64,000 bases of DNA, taken from contig CAUYUJ010018649.1 of the NCBI GenBank assembly GCA_963575745.1, positions 107,123 through 171,122 on the forward strand, given 5' to 3'. The notes under the pieces are model-generated. The model had not been told where the DNA came from. It searched no databases and saw only the letters and a program-made list of their open reading frames with translations. The translations under genes were made by a program, and so were the position numbers. Position 1 is the first letter of the stretch; every line of letters starts with the position of its first letter. This document shows positions 8,621 through 19,027 of the stretch, piece after piece. The stretch comes from Prorocentrum cordatum. Taxonomy: Eukaryota; Sar; Dinophyceae; Prorocentrales; Prorocentraceae.

Positions 8621-9985
8621 CCTCCCTCCCTTCAGTCTCAGACAGGCCGCCAACAATGCTTCGAAGCTTCTGCCATGAGCACAGGATTGCGCGCGACGTC
8701 GCCCTGGTGGCCATCCTGCGGCGCGCTTGAAAAAACGCTTCTTGGGGCATTAGGCCGCCGCGTTAAGCATGCGAAGAGATGCGGCGAACTTGGAAGGATC
8801 GAGGGTCGAGGAACTTGGACGCTCCTGGCCAATATCTGGAGGCCCAGGAATCTCCTGAGACCTGCAAGGACCTCATCGGGTCCAGGCCTCCAACGTCCTG
8901 ACAATATCACAACTGCTTGTTCTCATCGAGCTCGAGCTCTGGGACCGTTAAGAAAAGAATTGGGACGAAAAACTAAGTACATGGGAAAAGATCGAGAACT
9001 CCAAGAACCGTGATTTGTAAAGATATCGACGTCGGACGTGCGGATTGGAGGCCAGGGGGGCAGCAGGATAGCATAGGGGGTCTCAAGGATTAATTTGAAT
9101 GGCTTATTTGCCTGGATCCTCCGATCCCATCTACGCACTCTGGCCCTTGGCCGGCATGGGCCCACCCCCTCAGCTCTGCGTCTTCGTGATTGCTTCCACA
9201 GGTGGCTCCTGGACCTCTCGATCTCTTCTCGGGAACCGATGGGATGGTAATGTTGACTTCGTGTACGTTTAGAACGCATCATTTATCAGGACTGTTTGCC
9301 CATCTGATCTTCGTGCCAAGTAGGTGTCTCACGGTCCCAGAGCCCAGAAACGCCTTGCAGAAGGCCAAGGACTACGAACAACCTCCGCCTGGAATTTTAT
9401 CCGCCGGCCCCCTTATGGGGCCACCAGGCTGTAGGGCGAAGGTTCGCAGTTTCCTGTACCAGTTGCAGCTTCCAGTTTCCACTGTTACAGTTCTGCTTCT
9501 TGCTGCTTACTGTTCCTTGTTGATGGACCGCGCGAGGGGCCCAACAGATCGGCGGGGTCAGGGTCCAAAAACACAGGGAATGTGCCACATTTCTGAAATT
9601 CGGTGGCACCCCTCACGCAGATCGGCGGGGTAAGGCTCACAAGACAAGTCAATTGGTTTTGACGATTACGAATCGGCCTCGCATGAAGTTCCGATACTGC
9701 TTCACGACGGCGCCCAGGTCTCATGACATAGCTCTCGCATAGCGCATTCTCCGAGATAGGGGGCCCGCGGCAGGGGGCGAAGCCCTTACGGATTATTTTC
9801 TCGGACCGCTGGATCCGCGCCAACATTGGGCAACCGAAATGTATACGCGTACACAACACACGCGTAATGCCGGTTTCGTTATGTTTGCCCTCCTCATCCC
9901 CCTCTGCAGTTACTCCATATGAATACTACTGTCCTCTCTCCCCTGAGTCTGTGGCGGAATATGTCTCGGAGCTGTTGTTCAAAAA
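8621..9985. other. intergenic, no gene recognised
   Basis: Short frames exist on both strands but none has a recognisable motif or balanced composition over a useful length. A small local repeat, AGATCGGCGGGGT(C/A)AGG, occurs at about 9546 and 9619. Confidence 0.5.
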
Positions 9986-9988
9986 ATG

Positions 9989-10170
9989 CTGCTCTCGCTT
10001 AGGCGCTGGCCTCATTTTAGGGCTTTCGCTCGTTCCGAATCGTGCTCCCGCTGCATCGCTGGCTTCATTTCGGCGCTTCTGCTCATTCGGGATCGTGCTC
10101 CCGCTGCACCGCTGGCCTTGTTTCTGCGCTTCCGCTCGTGCCGAATCGTGCTCCCGCTGCAGCGTTGGCG
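9989..10170. repeat. 57-60-bp minisatellite, three to four copies
   Basis: Units contain CGAATCGTGCTCCCGCTGCA followed by (T/C)CGCTGGC and a T-rich, CGCTTCTG-like part. The best copies start near 10029, 10086 and 10140, and a weaker one starts near 9990. Confidence 0.85.
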
Positions 10171-10509
10171 TAATTATTTCCAGCGCCATGCCACGGCATG
10201 GTTTTCGGTCCTTCCAAATAGGACCCCAAAACTAGAAAATGGTCCCCCGAAGCAACCATCGGAAGTGATTAAACATTCGGCGCCGATTCGGTGTGTTTTT
10301 GGGCCGCAGAAGCCCTCGCTGCACTTCGGGGTGTCAAGCTACGCGTTGATCTTCAACACCATGCTATGCCATGTACTGCTATGCCCTGCTAGGACATCCG
10401 ACTGTGCGAATAGAGAGGATACCTACGCCACGGTAAGGGATGGGAGGGAGGGGTAGGACGTCAGATATGACGCGAACGCACCCAGCTTGTCCCCTTCCCC
10501 TCCCCCGCC

Positions 10510-10514
10510 TCCCC
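10510..10514 (+). repeat. target-site duplication TCCCC, left copy
   Basis: TCCCC lies immediately before the 5' LTR, and the same five bases follow the 3' LTR at 21902-21906. Five bases is the usual copia duplication length. The flanks are C-rich, so part of the match could be chance, but the LTR limits derived from the two copies agree with it. Confidence 0.75.
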
Positions 10515-10661
10515 AGCGAAGATTTAGGTCTGAGGTAGGACAGGTATAATATCTGTTCTGAATCCGTGTATTGTGTGCTGGCTTGGCTTCACCTAACTGA
10601 CTTATCTATGACTGCAACTGCACCCGGGCTCAAGCTCTTTGAAAACAGAGCGATCTCCGCT
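10515..10661 (+). repeat. 5' LTR of element 1
   Basis: It starts AGCGAAGATTTAGG and ends GCGATCTCCGCT, matching 21758-21901 with about ten substitutions and small indels. The ends are AGCG and CGCT, an inverted pair, and not the usual TG and CA. It holds a possible promoter-like GGTATAATATCTGTTC; the 3' copy reads GGTATAGTATCTGTTC. Confidence 0.9.
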
Positions 10662-10662
10662 C

Positions 10663-10676
10663 TGGTAGCGGAGCCG
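10663..10676 (+). promoter_or_regulatory. primer-binding site, initiator-tRNA-Met-like
   Basis: TGGTAGCGGAGCCG starts two bases inside the 5' LTR end. Copia elements prime from the 3' end of initiator tRNA-Met, and the TGGTA(T/G)C(A/G)GAGC pattern is typical. The first 12 bases are identical to the site in element 2. Confidence 0.85.
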
Positions 10677-10969
10677 CCCATCGGGCGGCGCGCGCGGCCC
10701 CGCCCCGCCAGGCCGCGAGCCGCAATATCCTATTTCGTGGACAGCGCTACCGGCCAGGTGAGCAGCATTACCGACGAGATCGGCACCACGACCCACAGGG
10801 TCGACATCATCCCCACGGAGAACAGCAACATCATCCAGATCGACGGCTCTACGGCTCGGTGGGACTTCTTATCTTATTGATATTGGGAGTGATACCGTGG
10901 ACGAGAACTTCACACCAGCACACACGCGGTAAAGTTGGCGTACACCCGATCGAGATTCAACGAATCAAG

Positions 10970-12333
10970 ATGGACTATTCGAGACCGCAATCGTTGCCAT
11001 TAGAAGAGAGCACGAGACAAATACCACCCGGCTGGAAGCCGGGAGTAGCTCGATATGGTATCAAGAAATATTCACAGAAGTGATCATTCTGGTGGAGAAC
11101 TAAGAACGTCGACGACGACAGTGTGGCAGCACTCTTAGTAGTGCAGCGTCTCCAAGGAGGCGCGTTCAAGCAGGCATTGAGATTCAAAATTGAGAGAGAC
11201 GGTCAAGAACTTGTTGGAGAGAACGCCTTCGCTCTAGTACGGACGGAAGCAGCCCCAGCGCACGGATCCTTAGCCCAGCCGTCGGGCTTATCTCTATTCA
11301 CTCGGTGGCTGGAGGCGGAATATGGACTGCACGATCAAGATACAGTAGGAGTAGCGCTCGACAAATTCTTTACGTTCAAGAGAAGTCCGAGAGATCTCGG
11401 ACAATATATTTCGGATTTCGAGCTTGTGCATGATGAAGCGGTGGACCAAACTGGACTTAATATCAACGCAGCTGGCAAGAATTATCTGTTGCTTCAGGGA
11501 TGTGATCTATCGGTCAAACGCATCGACGACATCAAGCTCAAGATCGACGGTGACCTTCGGAGATACGACGACATCAAGGCGATCATGATACGTCTCGCCA
11601 AACAGTCACTGGCCCAGAACAACCCTGAACAATACGAAGGCTATTGGATCGATTCGGAAGACGAAGAATGTTGGGATTACTACGGTTATTACGACGACTA
11701 CGGCCAGAGGCATGATTATGACGAGGATGACGATTGGTGGGAATACTCACACGATCAGGAATACGACGAGAGCAACTACTCACCACCGACGTCGAACGAC
11801 GACGAAGCGCACAAAGGATCCGGCAAGGGCCAAAAAGGTAACCCAGGTAATTGCAGTAAATGTGGATCACGATGGCACAAGACGGAGGACCGCCCAGCCG
11901 GCTCCAAGGAAAAGGTAAGGACAGACCCGACTCGAGCAACGGCAAGAACAACAGCAAAGGTAAGTACCGCAGTGGCAAGAGTCGCAGCAAAGGCAAAAGA
12001 CGAGGAAAAGGCTATCGAGGACGAGGCAAAGGCAAAAGTAAAAAGAGCAAGGGTCACTACGGCGAGTACGACGATGACGACTACGACGAGGAATGGTACA
12101 GTACTCACGGCAGTTGGTTTGCAAAGAAGACCACAGACAACAATGGCGCCTTGTGGACAGCATTGACACACCAGGAAACGCCCAATGCAGCATCATGGTC
12201 ATCATTGCAGACGGTACCTTCATATAGCCTTGACGACCCAGAATCACCCGACTTAGGACAAGGATTCCAAAATGGACCCTCGAAACCAACTCCATCCTCA
12301 CTGACGCCAACAGCCGGACCAACAACACCATGA
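10970..12333 (+). pseudogene. gag: Gag of element 1, broken
   Basis: The likely start is the ATG of MDYSRPQSLPLEES at 10970. The frame continues through PPGWKPGVARYG, an in-frame TGA at 11081-11083, and FWWRT, then AALLVVQRLQGGAFKQALRF and the LYLLQGCDL-type Gag core to about 11640. An acidic Tyr/Asp-rich stretch follows. The zinc knuckle is CSKCGSRWHKTED followed by Arg, where the fourth ligand Cys is expected (CGC where TGC would encode Cys). A frame change at about 11910 leads into the Lys/Gly-rich tail (GKGYRGRGKGKSKKSKG) and DDDDYDEEWYSTHGSWFA, ending at 12333. Intact Gag would form the particle and bind RNA; this copy cannot make a full product. Confidence 0.8.
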
Positions 12334-12399
12334 CGAACCGCGAGAAACATCCAGAGAGACTTTGGATCAGATATGGGATCACCGGTTACATTTGATGAC

Positions 12400-13002
12400 A
12401 ACGACCAGGACGAACCCAAACGACTTCCGAGAGGTATTGTTCCCGGCGGCTTGGATTTTCTGGTGAGAGAAGTACAGAACCTGTGTTATGACCAGCAACA
12501 TTCGACGACGGACTGCCACAATGCGGAGGAAATCAACACGAGTTTCATTCTATTCGAGGTGCGAGAAAGTTTGGCTTATCATATGGTCCTGGAACATCAT
12601 CAGGTATTATTGGGACGGATACGGTTCGCGAGTCTCAGAAGTACTTGGTGGTGCTGATATCGAATCGAGACCTACTCGAGCCCAATTTACCGGAATAGAC
12701 GGCAAACCCACTCCTGGTATCGGTAAGGCAATGGTACCACTCAAGATCCCAGCCATGCGCGGCGCGACCGTCACAGGAGACATGATTGGTGGCATGGGGA
12801 AATGGTGCCCAAGGCTCATAACGTTACCGACCTCCATTCGATATCGAGCGATCATGTTTGCAGCAGTATTTGACAATGGTGATGGTATCTTGGTGGAATT
12901 CCCTGAGAATCGACGAATTGGTAACAAATCACCACCCGTATACATGCGACTGTTACTCACGGACTCTCGGAACTATATCGTCCTAGCGGGCAACCAAGAC
13001 AT
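12400..13002 (+). pseudogene. retropepsin-like protease of element 1, active site altered
   Basis: In one frame (about 12555-12640) the sequence reads GPGTSSGIIGTDTVRESQKY. Related dinoflagellate copia proteases, as I remember them, have Asp before PG at this place, so the catalytic Asp appears changed to Gly (GGT). After a frame change the conserved body follows: FTGIDGKPTPGIGKA, VPLKIPAM, TGDMIGG, VFDNGDGILVEFPENR and RLLLTDSRNYIVLAG. The coding region is then cut by the foldback element. The enzyme would process the polyprotein; this copy is dead. Confidence 0.65.
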
Positions 13003-13195
13003 GAGCGCGTTTCTTTATGTTCGGCGATGACGGGCGTCATGGGGGGGGAGGAGGGCGGGGGGGGGTATGACAAGACGCCCCCCCCCGCCGAGTGGCTCCG
13101 GCACCAAAGCCGTGCCCGCGCGCACGACGCGACGAGCGACGAGCGGCGAGCGACGACGACGACGCGAGCAGCATGTAAGTGGCGATCTGCCCATT

Positions 13196-13500
13196 GCGCC
13201 TGTGTACACCACAACGCTCGCGTGCACCACGCCGCGCGTGTGCACCACAGCGTCTGCGTACACTACAACAACCGTGTGCAACGCACGGCCCGTGTATACC
13301 ACAATACTTGGGAGCACTACAGCGCCGGTGTACATACACAGCAGCAGCCATGTGCAACACAACGCCTGTGTACACCACAGTGTTCGCGTGCACCGCAGCG
13401 CCTGTGCACGCCACAACGCTTGTCTACACCACAGCATCCGCGTGCAACGCAGCGCTGGTGTACTCCACAGCGCCTGCGTGCACAGGACAGGTAGAAGGAG
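13196..13500 (+). repeat. 18-bp tandem array, left arm of foldback copy 1
   Basis: About 16 units of 18 bp fit GC(C/T)(T/C)G(T/C)GT(A/G)CACCACA(G/A)C, for example GCCTGTGTACACCACAAC. Eighteen is six codons, so hexapeptide frames such as CVHHNA-RVHHAA appear. The unit contains GTGTACAC or GTGCAC palindromes. Confidence 0.9.
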
Positions 13501-13916
13501 CATGTACGTCAAGATCTGCTGCGGACAACTAAACGCCACGCCAGGAAAGTTCTGAGAATCGAATGCGACGTTTTTCCCTCCTCCCTCCTCCTCCACCTCT
13601 TCCTCCTCCTCCTCCTCCTCCTCCTTTTCCTCCTTCTTACCCCCTGTCGTGCGGCTTGGCGTTACAACGCACGTGCGCATCTCAGCGTGCACCGCAGAAT
13701 GGTCGATTGAATCGGTCCACTTGGTTTTCGGACGGCCAGTTTAGATGGAGTGTCGTGGACGCAAATGGGAGTTAGAGTGATGCGGGCGGACTCGGGGGGA
13801 CTCGTAGATTCCAGCGGCGCTCGTTTGTCCATGAGGATTTGTTTTCCATTGTTTTGTCTGGAATCCACACGCGCTCCATTTTGTCACAAAGATCCCTTCT
13901 GTAATTCTATACACAA

Positions 13917-14215
13917 CAATGGTGCTGTGTTGCACACGGCTGATGTGGTGCACACAGGCGCCGTGGCGTACACAGGCACTGCAATTCTCGCAGGCATTGT
14001 GTACACTGCTGCTGTGTTGCGCACGGCTGATGTGGGGTACGGAGGCGCTGTGGTGTACGCAGGAGCTGCTGTGCCCGCAGGCACGGTGGCACAAACTGAC
14101 GCTGTGTTGCACGCGGCTGCTCTGGTGTACATCAGCGGTGTGGTGTACACAGGCGCTGCGGTGCACGCGGGCACTGTGATGTACACAAGCGTTGTGGTGC
14201 ATATCGCCACCTACA
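13917..14215 (-). repeat. 18-bp tandem array, right arm of foldback copy 1
   Basis: About 16 units such as GGCGCTGTGGTGTACACA are the reverse complement of the left-arm unit. The outer edge, ATATCGCCACCTACATG, inverts CATGTAAGTGGCGAT at the outer edge of the left arm. The pair could fold into a hairpin with arms of about 300 bp and a loop of about 415 bases. Confidence 0.9.
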
Positions 14216-14404
14216 TGTTCGTGCTACCCGTCCTCCGTCATTCCTAAGCATTCCCAAACGCCGCCGGCGCGAACCGTGACTTTATCGACCCCCTCCCCCC
14301 CAAATGATTGCCGTCATCGGCCCGGACTAAAAAACAGGCTCCAGCCGCGTCCGCGCGCACGACGACGATGAGCGACGAGCGACGAACCACGAGCAACGAC
14401 GACG

Positions 14405-14436
<32 letters not shown>

Positions 14437-14639
14437 CTGCGGACCAGACACCTATGCGGATTCCTACGCGGACAAATACGCGGATCCCAGTGCGCACGGC
14501 GGCAGTGCGCGGAGCGCACTGGGGGGGAGCGTTACGTCATAGGGGGGGGGGGGGAGCGGGGGCCATGACGCCCGTCATGCCCCAAGCAATGAAAAAACGG
14601 GTTCCATTCGAGAGGAAGTTGATCAACAGTACCTTCATT

Positions 14640-15960
14640 GAGTTATCAAGGACCACGCCTCCAAATCTTCTGGCAATTCAAACCGACCCGCTCGGGTGGA
14701 CCATCGGCAGATTTTCAAGCACCCTTGGACAGTAGCACTGGGGCGAAGTCTATGAGCTTTGCAGGACGCGGTTCAGAGCTACCCGAAGCGGACATCATGA
14801 AGCAGTTGAACGACTTGGGTCAGAAAATTGACGACCTTCGGGAACATATCATGTCACCGGCCCACGCAAGCACACACACCTTCGCGAACGTAAAAGCCGA
14901 ATCTTCAGGACACAAATGTGACAATGACGACTGTTCCCGAGATCATCAATACTCTACGACACGATCTACCAGTACGAAGACACAACATGTTTGGAATACC
15001 TGGGGTACATTCAAAGGATAGAGTTATACTGAAGACGACATCCCAGAAGGCCTGGATCAAGCCCAACAAGATCGCTTCAAAAAGAATCATCACGGTATTC
15101 CAGAGAGGTTCTACACCAAGACGAAGTTAGTGATGATCACGCCCCAGAACGCAGACAATTTCCTGGAACACCTCAAGGATAATAACGTGACGAGCGTGAA
15201 CATGCAAGAACACTTCTCTGGCAGCATTACCTTTATCGCTCTGGGCGTATCGAAACGAGTGTTCGGCATTATTTCCCACGGACACTCGGTATGGTTGGAA
15301 CTTGAGTTAGAAGGAACATCAAGAAATTATCAAAAGTCTCCAGCAGGCCATTCGAGTGCAGATCAAAATGTATACTCCAGAGTGTACCCCCTGGTCTCAG
15401 GCAAGCCAGACGGCCGACCCCAGGACCGTGGCAGCGGATCGAGCAGCTGACGAACCAGCTCCTCAGTGGATCACGAACGAGTGCAAGGCTACTCACATCG
15501 ACGGCACCGATTGCATCATCGAGAACCCGGCCAAGAGCGCAACATGGGAAGAATTACCACTGAAGGAGCTGAAAACCGACGAGCGCATGTACAACATCAT
15601 CTGTGATCAGTGTCAACACGGAGCGCAAGATGCAAAAGGAACGCGGATTCAGAAGAGAACGAAATTTATGGCATCATTTCGAATGAGACGAACATCAGTG
15701 TTATGCCAATGCGTTCGACCCCATGCGCGGCCTGTCGGAGGATCACAGACGTCCAAGGCCAAGATATTCACCGAGAGGTTGTGCAAGAGGATTCTGAAGG
15801 ACATTGGCAACAGGATCGAGATGACGCTGAAGACGCAATTGGACCTATTGTTTTGGACGTGTGATCGCTGCAAGCATGGAAATAAAGCAGGCGCGCCACA
15901 TACTCGACAGAAGGGCTGCAAGTGCGATCCCACTCGCGAACCTCCTAAGGCAGCTGGACC
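14640..15960 (+). pseudogene. methyltransferase-like domain within the element 1 polyprotein
   Basis: Three spaced motifs resemble a cytosine-5 DNA methyltransferase. These are EHFSGS (15208-15225) in the place of the SAM-binding F-x-G-x-G loop, PECTPWS (15377-15397) in the place of the catalytic P-P-C-Q loop, and ENP (15521-15529) in the place of motif VI. Between them lie MITPQNADNFLEHLKD, GIISHGHSVWLELE and EHQEIIKSLQQAIRVQI. After ENP come CDQCQHGAQ and FWTCDRCKHG, possible metal-binding pairs. Frames change at least once (about 15310). Retrotransposon-borne methyltransferases have, from memory, been reported in dinoflagellates. The assignment is by motif only; it could be another Rossmann-type domain. 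Confidence 0.5.
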
Positions 15961-16199
15961 ACCTCCAGCACGGATTGCGCCAAAGGCCCCGGCACCATTC
16001 CGTAAGTACCAGCACCAGTTCACGTGCCAGCTCCAGCACCAGCTCCAGGACCAGCTCCATCGCCTGCTCAAGCCCCTGAAATACCAGAACAAGAACAACC
16101 TGTACCAGACCCACCTCCTGGACTTGATCCCATACAATTGGATGCGACTGAAAAGGGCGATACCACGGACCAACCAGGGATCAGCACAGAATCGCCCAA

Positions 16200-17320
16200 G
16201 AAGGCGATCACGATCAAACCCAATTTCGACTTACAGCGCTTTACACACCAACTCGAAAGGCGGCTTCGGATCAAGCGAGGTTGGCACTACCACTGGGATT
16301 TCACTTGAAGTTCTGGCATGCGACCCCTGACGAGATGGCGAGGTTGTTAGCGGCACTTGGAGTGAAAGCGAACATTATCAAGCTCTGTCCGCAGGTTATC
16401 AAAGTGCTGCGTGACGGATGCAGGAAGTACTCCATGCCACTTCACCGACCAGCATTCAGAGCACATATCACGACGAAGTTCAACGAGCGAGTTCAGGGCG
16501 ATCACTTTTATCTGGGATATGGCATGGCTCATTCTGGTGGAGGAACACATCAGATACAAGATCATCGGCGTGATGAAGGACAAAGCTGCACCATAATTAC
16601 GCTGCATGGTAGAATGTTGGATCAGGTCCGTTGGACCCATGGAGGCATTTGTTTCAGATTAAGAAGGTTCATTGACATCGGATCTCGTTGGAACTACACT
16701 GGGCAAATTTACGAGAAAACGAGAGTTTGCAGAAACTGACCCGAACGAGGAAAACAAGACCACTACCGGATTGGTGGAATCACATATTCGCATGACCAAG
16801 TCGATCGCCCTGAAGAACGCAGTCGTAGCAAAGAAGGAAGACCTGAACATCTCCAAGGAGACCCTAGTCTACGAGGCGGCGATGGCACAACACCTCCTCC
16901 TCAACTTCGGTGGCAGTACTCCGGCCAGCGCCCTTCCCGGCTACACTCCTCGGGATTTGTGCGATGTGAGCTCGGCGACGACCATGGCACATAAAGGAGC
17001 ATCAGAGATTTCACCAGATACATTCGAATCGAACGTCAGGATGAGATTGTCATCGAAGCAGAACGCACTCAGGACGATCGCGGAAGAACGACTTGCTATT
17101 GCCAACAACTCCAGCCTACAAAAACTCGACATGGAGAAGATCAAGATCGGCGACCAAGTGGACCTGCGTCGAAACCCGAACAACAAGGATCAGGAGGGCT
17201 GGCGCGGACCTTGTGACCTACTACACCTCAAAAGTACTGGAGCGATTGTGGTATGGAATGGCTATCCCTACATTGCTCCTCTTCGACACATCAGACTTCA
17301 TCGGCGTTTAACTGCATGGG
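16200..17320 (+). pseudogene. integrase of element 1, with in-frame stop beside a catalytic Asp
   Basis: A pre-integrase stretch, LKFWHATPDEMARLLAALGV, leads to CRKYSMPLHRPAF and FNERVQGDHFYL, with the first catalytic Asp at 16500-16502. After a frame change, LILVEEHIRYKIIGVMKDK follows. The second Asp is in FVSD at 16657-16659 and is followed directly by TAA (16660-16662), where relatives have Gln. The third residue is Glu in TTGLVESHIRM (16777-16779). The C-terminal part (KIKIGDQVDL, GWRGPCDLL, YIAPLRHIRLHR) resembles the SH3-like end. Intact integrase inserts the cDNA. The C-to-T change making the stop is inferred. Confidence 0.8.
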
Positions 17321-19027
17321 TTTCCAGTCGTCAACGCCAACACACAATATTCTCATCATCAGTGCACCTGATTACGGACTATACCGACATGCAAGATCTT
17401 GTGAATGGCGCGGTACCATTCAAGCCGCAAGTGGTTGGAATGCTAGTTGGTACCAATGGCGAGATTCGACCATCATCGAGCATTGGCGACAATCCACCTA
17501 TGCTTTGGAACCTGGCTGTTAAGTGTGCGGAGGACGAGTGGGGCATCAAGATCGACGGCATCGCGTTTGGCAGGTGTGTTCGCAGATTATCCACGGTGAC
17601 TGGGGAAACTTTCGGCCGACAAGATACCTTGGACTATGCGCGGCGAGAAGTACGTCACCACGGATATCAATCCCAGCAAGCAGGCACTGGACATACTCCC
17701 CCTCGTCAAGGACAAAAGACACGAACAGTTGCAGTATTCTATTATATTCGCGCGCATCTATTCCTGATGGCGACGAGATCAAGAAGTGCAGGATCCCAGA
17801 CTTTTCGGACATATCATCGATTCACCCAGACGACGATGACGACCTGGACTTGCCACTTCAGTGGCCACTGTCACCTGGTCGAGAACCAATACCGGCGTCA
17901 ACAGGACACCAAGGACCAGGGCCGCCCGCGCCGCCGGCACCACCTGCAGCAATACCCCAACATGAACCACAACCATGACCTGTCGGACCATCTTCCGACG
18001 GAGGACCACCGGGAAATCCACCGGGCCCCGGGCAAGCTATCGCCAAGGCACCAGGCCCAATGGAATTCGGCATCAGCGACGCAGCATGGCCAGACGGAGA
18101 CATTAGCACCATCGACGTCAGCAGCACTCCGCCGAGGCCACCTTTTCCTCCACGAGCACCTCAGCGAGTACGAATCAGGAATGACGACAGTTGGCAAAGG
18201 AACCAGCGAACCAAAGAGGAAACGCTACAAGACATCGAGGTGGACGATCACTGCAAGATCAGTGGCGAGCAGTTCGCACCAGAGGTTCAAGGATCAGGAG
18301 CTCCACCACCACCGCCTCCAGTGAGTGGTCAGAGGATTCCACGACAAACCTCTGGATGGAGACGTCCACTGCCTACGATACCGGCAACGCCGCGGGCTCG
18401 ATCTGCGCCGACATCAGTTCGACGGACGCTCAGCAGATTACCTCCTCTACGGCGAAAAGAACCAGGCACCTCGAGCTCAACGGGCAGCAAGCCACCATCG
18501 ACGAAGGTAGACTCGACTGGCAGACAACCTACTCCGACGACGACAATAACGCCAGCAACGACTACGTACGATAACACCCACGGAATCATCTACACCCAAA
18601 GCCTCATCTCCATCTTCAGCAGCCTCACCTTCATCTCCTAAACCGGCAGCGTCGATGGCAACGCCGACGAAAATCACGATCGACCCTCAAATGCCCAAGT
18701 CGTCTCCGAGACCTCTCCCAGTGATATCGACACCTCCGGCTCGAGTGGCACCAGCGTCTCCGACAGCGACCACGCCAGAGGTAGACAGGAGCACGATCAT
18801 CTACGACGACGGCGAAACGCCCCCAGTTGAAAACGACGGCCCTGCTGAAGAACCAGCACTCGACTACGGATCTCCAAAGACCACCGTTCCAGCAGAAGTT
18901 CCCGAAGCAAAACCTCAAGTGGCAACGCCGGAAGGACCAACTCAGGGCTCGAAGAAGCACGACTTATCAACCCAGCTAGACGAGGTGAGGATCAAGACTT
19001 CGCCCTCGCAGCCCTGAGATCAAGAAG
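17321..19027 (+). pseudogene. integrase-RT linker of element 1, acidic and Pro-rich
   Basis: Coding shifts between frames. SSSVHLITDYTDMQDLVNGA and PPMLWNLAVKCAEDEWGIK are in one, DISSIHPDDDDDLDLPLQWP in a second, and IIYDDGETPPVENDGPAEEP near 18800 in a third. Composition is Pro, Asp, Thr and Ser rich, as in spacers between copia domains. No enzyme motif is seen. Confidence 0.55.

Larger units (their letters stand above)
13003..14605. mobile_element. foldback-type element, copy 1, nested in element 1
   Basis: The ends contain ATGACGGGCGTCATGG (13026) and its inverse, CCATGACGCCCGTCAT (14561-14577 area), next to long G or C runs. The order inward is a (GAC)-rich block, an array of 18-bp units, and a shared centre with a TCC tract. 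The outward order is then the 18-bp array in reverse complement, another GAC block, and 12-bp GCGGA(T/C) units. Copy 2 at 23398-25121 has the same order and centre. No transposase frame is visible, so it is non-autonomous. Exact ends and target duplication are uncertain; the shared sequence runs from GAGCGCGTTTCT to GGTTCC. Confidence 0.82.

Noticed and set aside
6540-8678. 712-codon plus-strand frame
   Set aside because: It runs through cassette copy C and then antisense to the SMB exon; it has no domain of its own.
13027-14247. His/Val/Cys-rich hexapeptide-repeat proteins on both strands
   Set aside because: They are translations of the 18-bp array in the foldback arms, open on both strands because 18 is a multiple of three.
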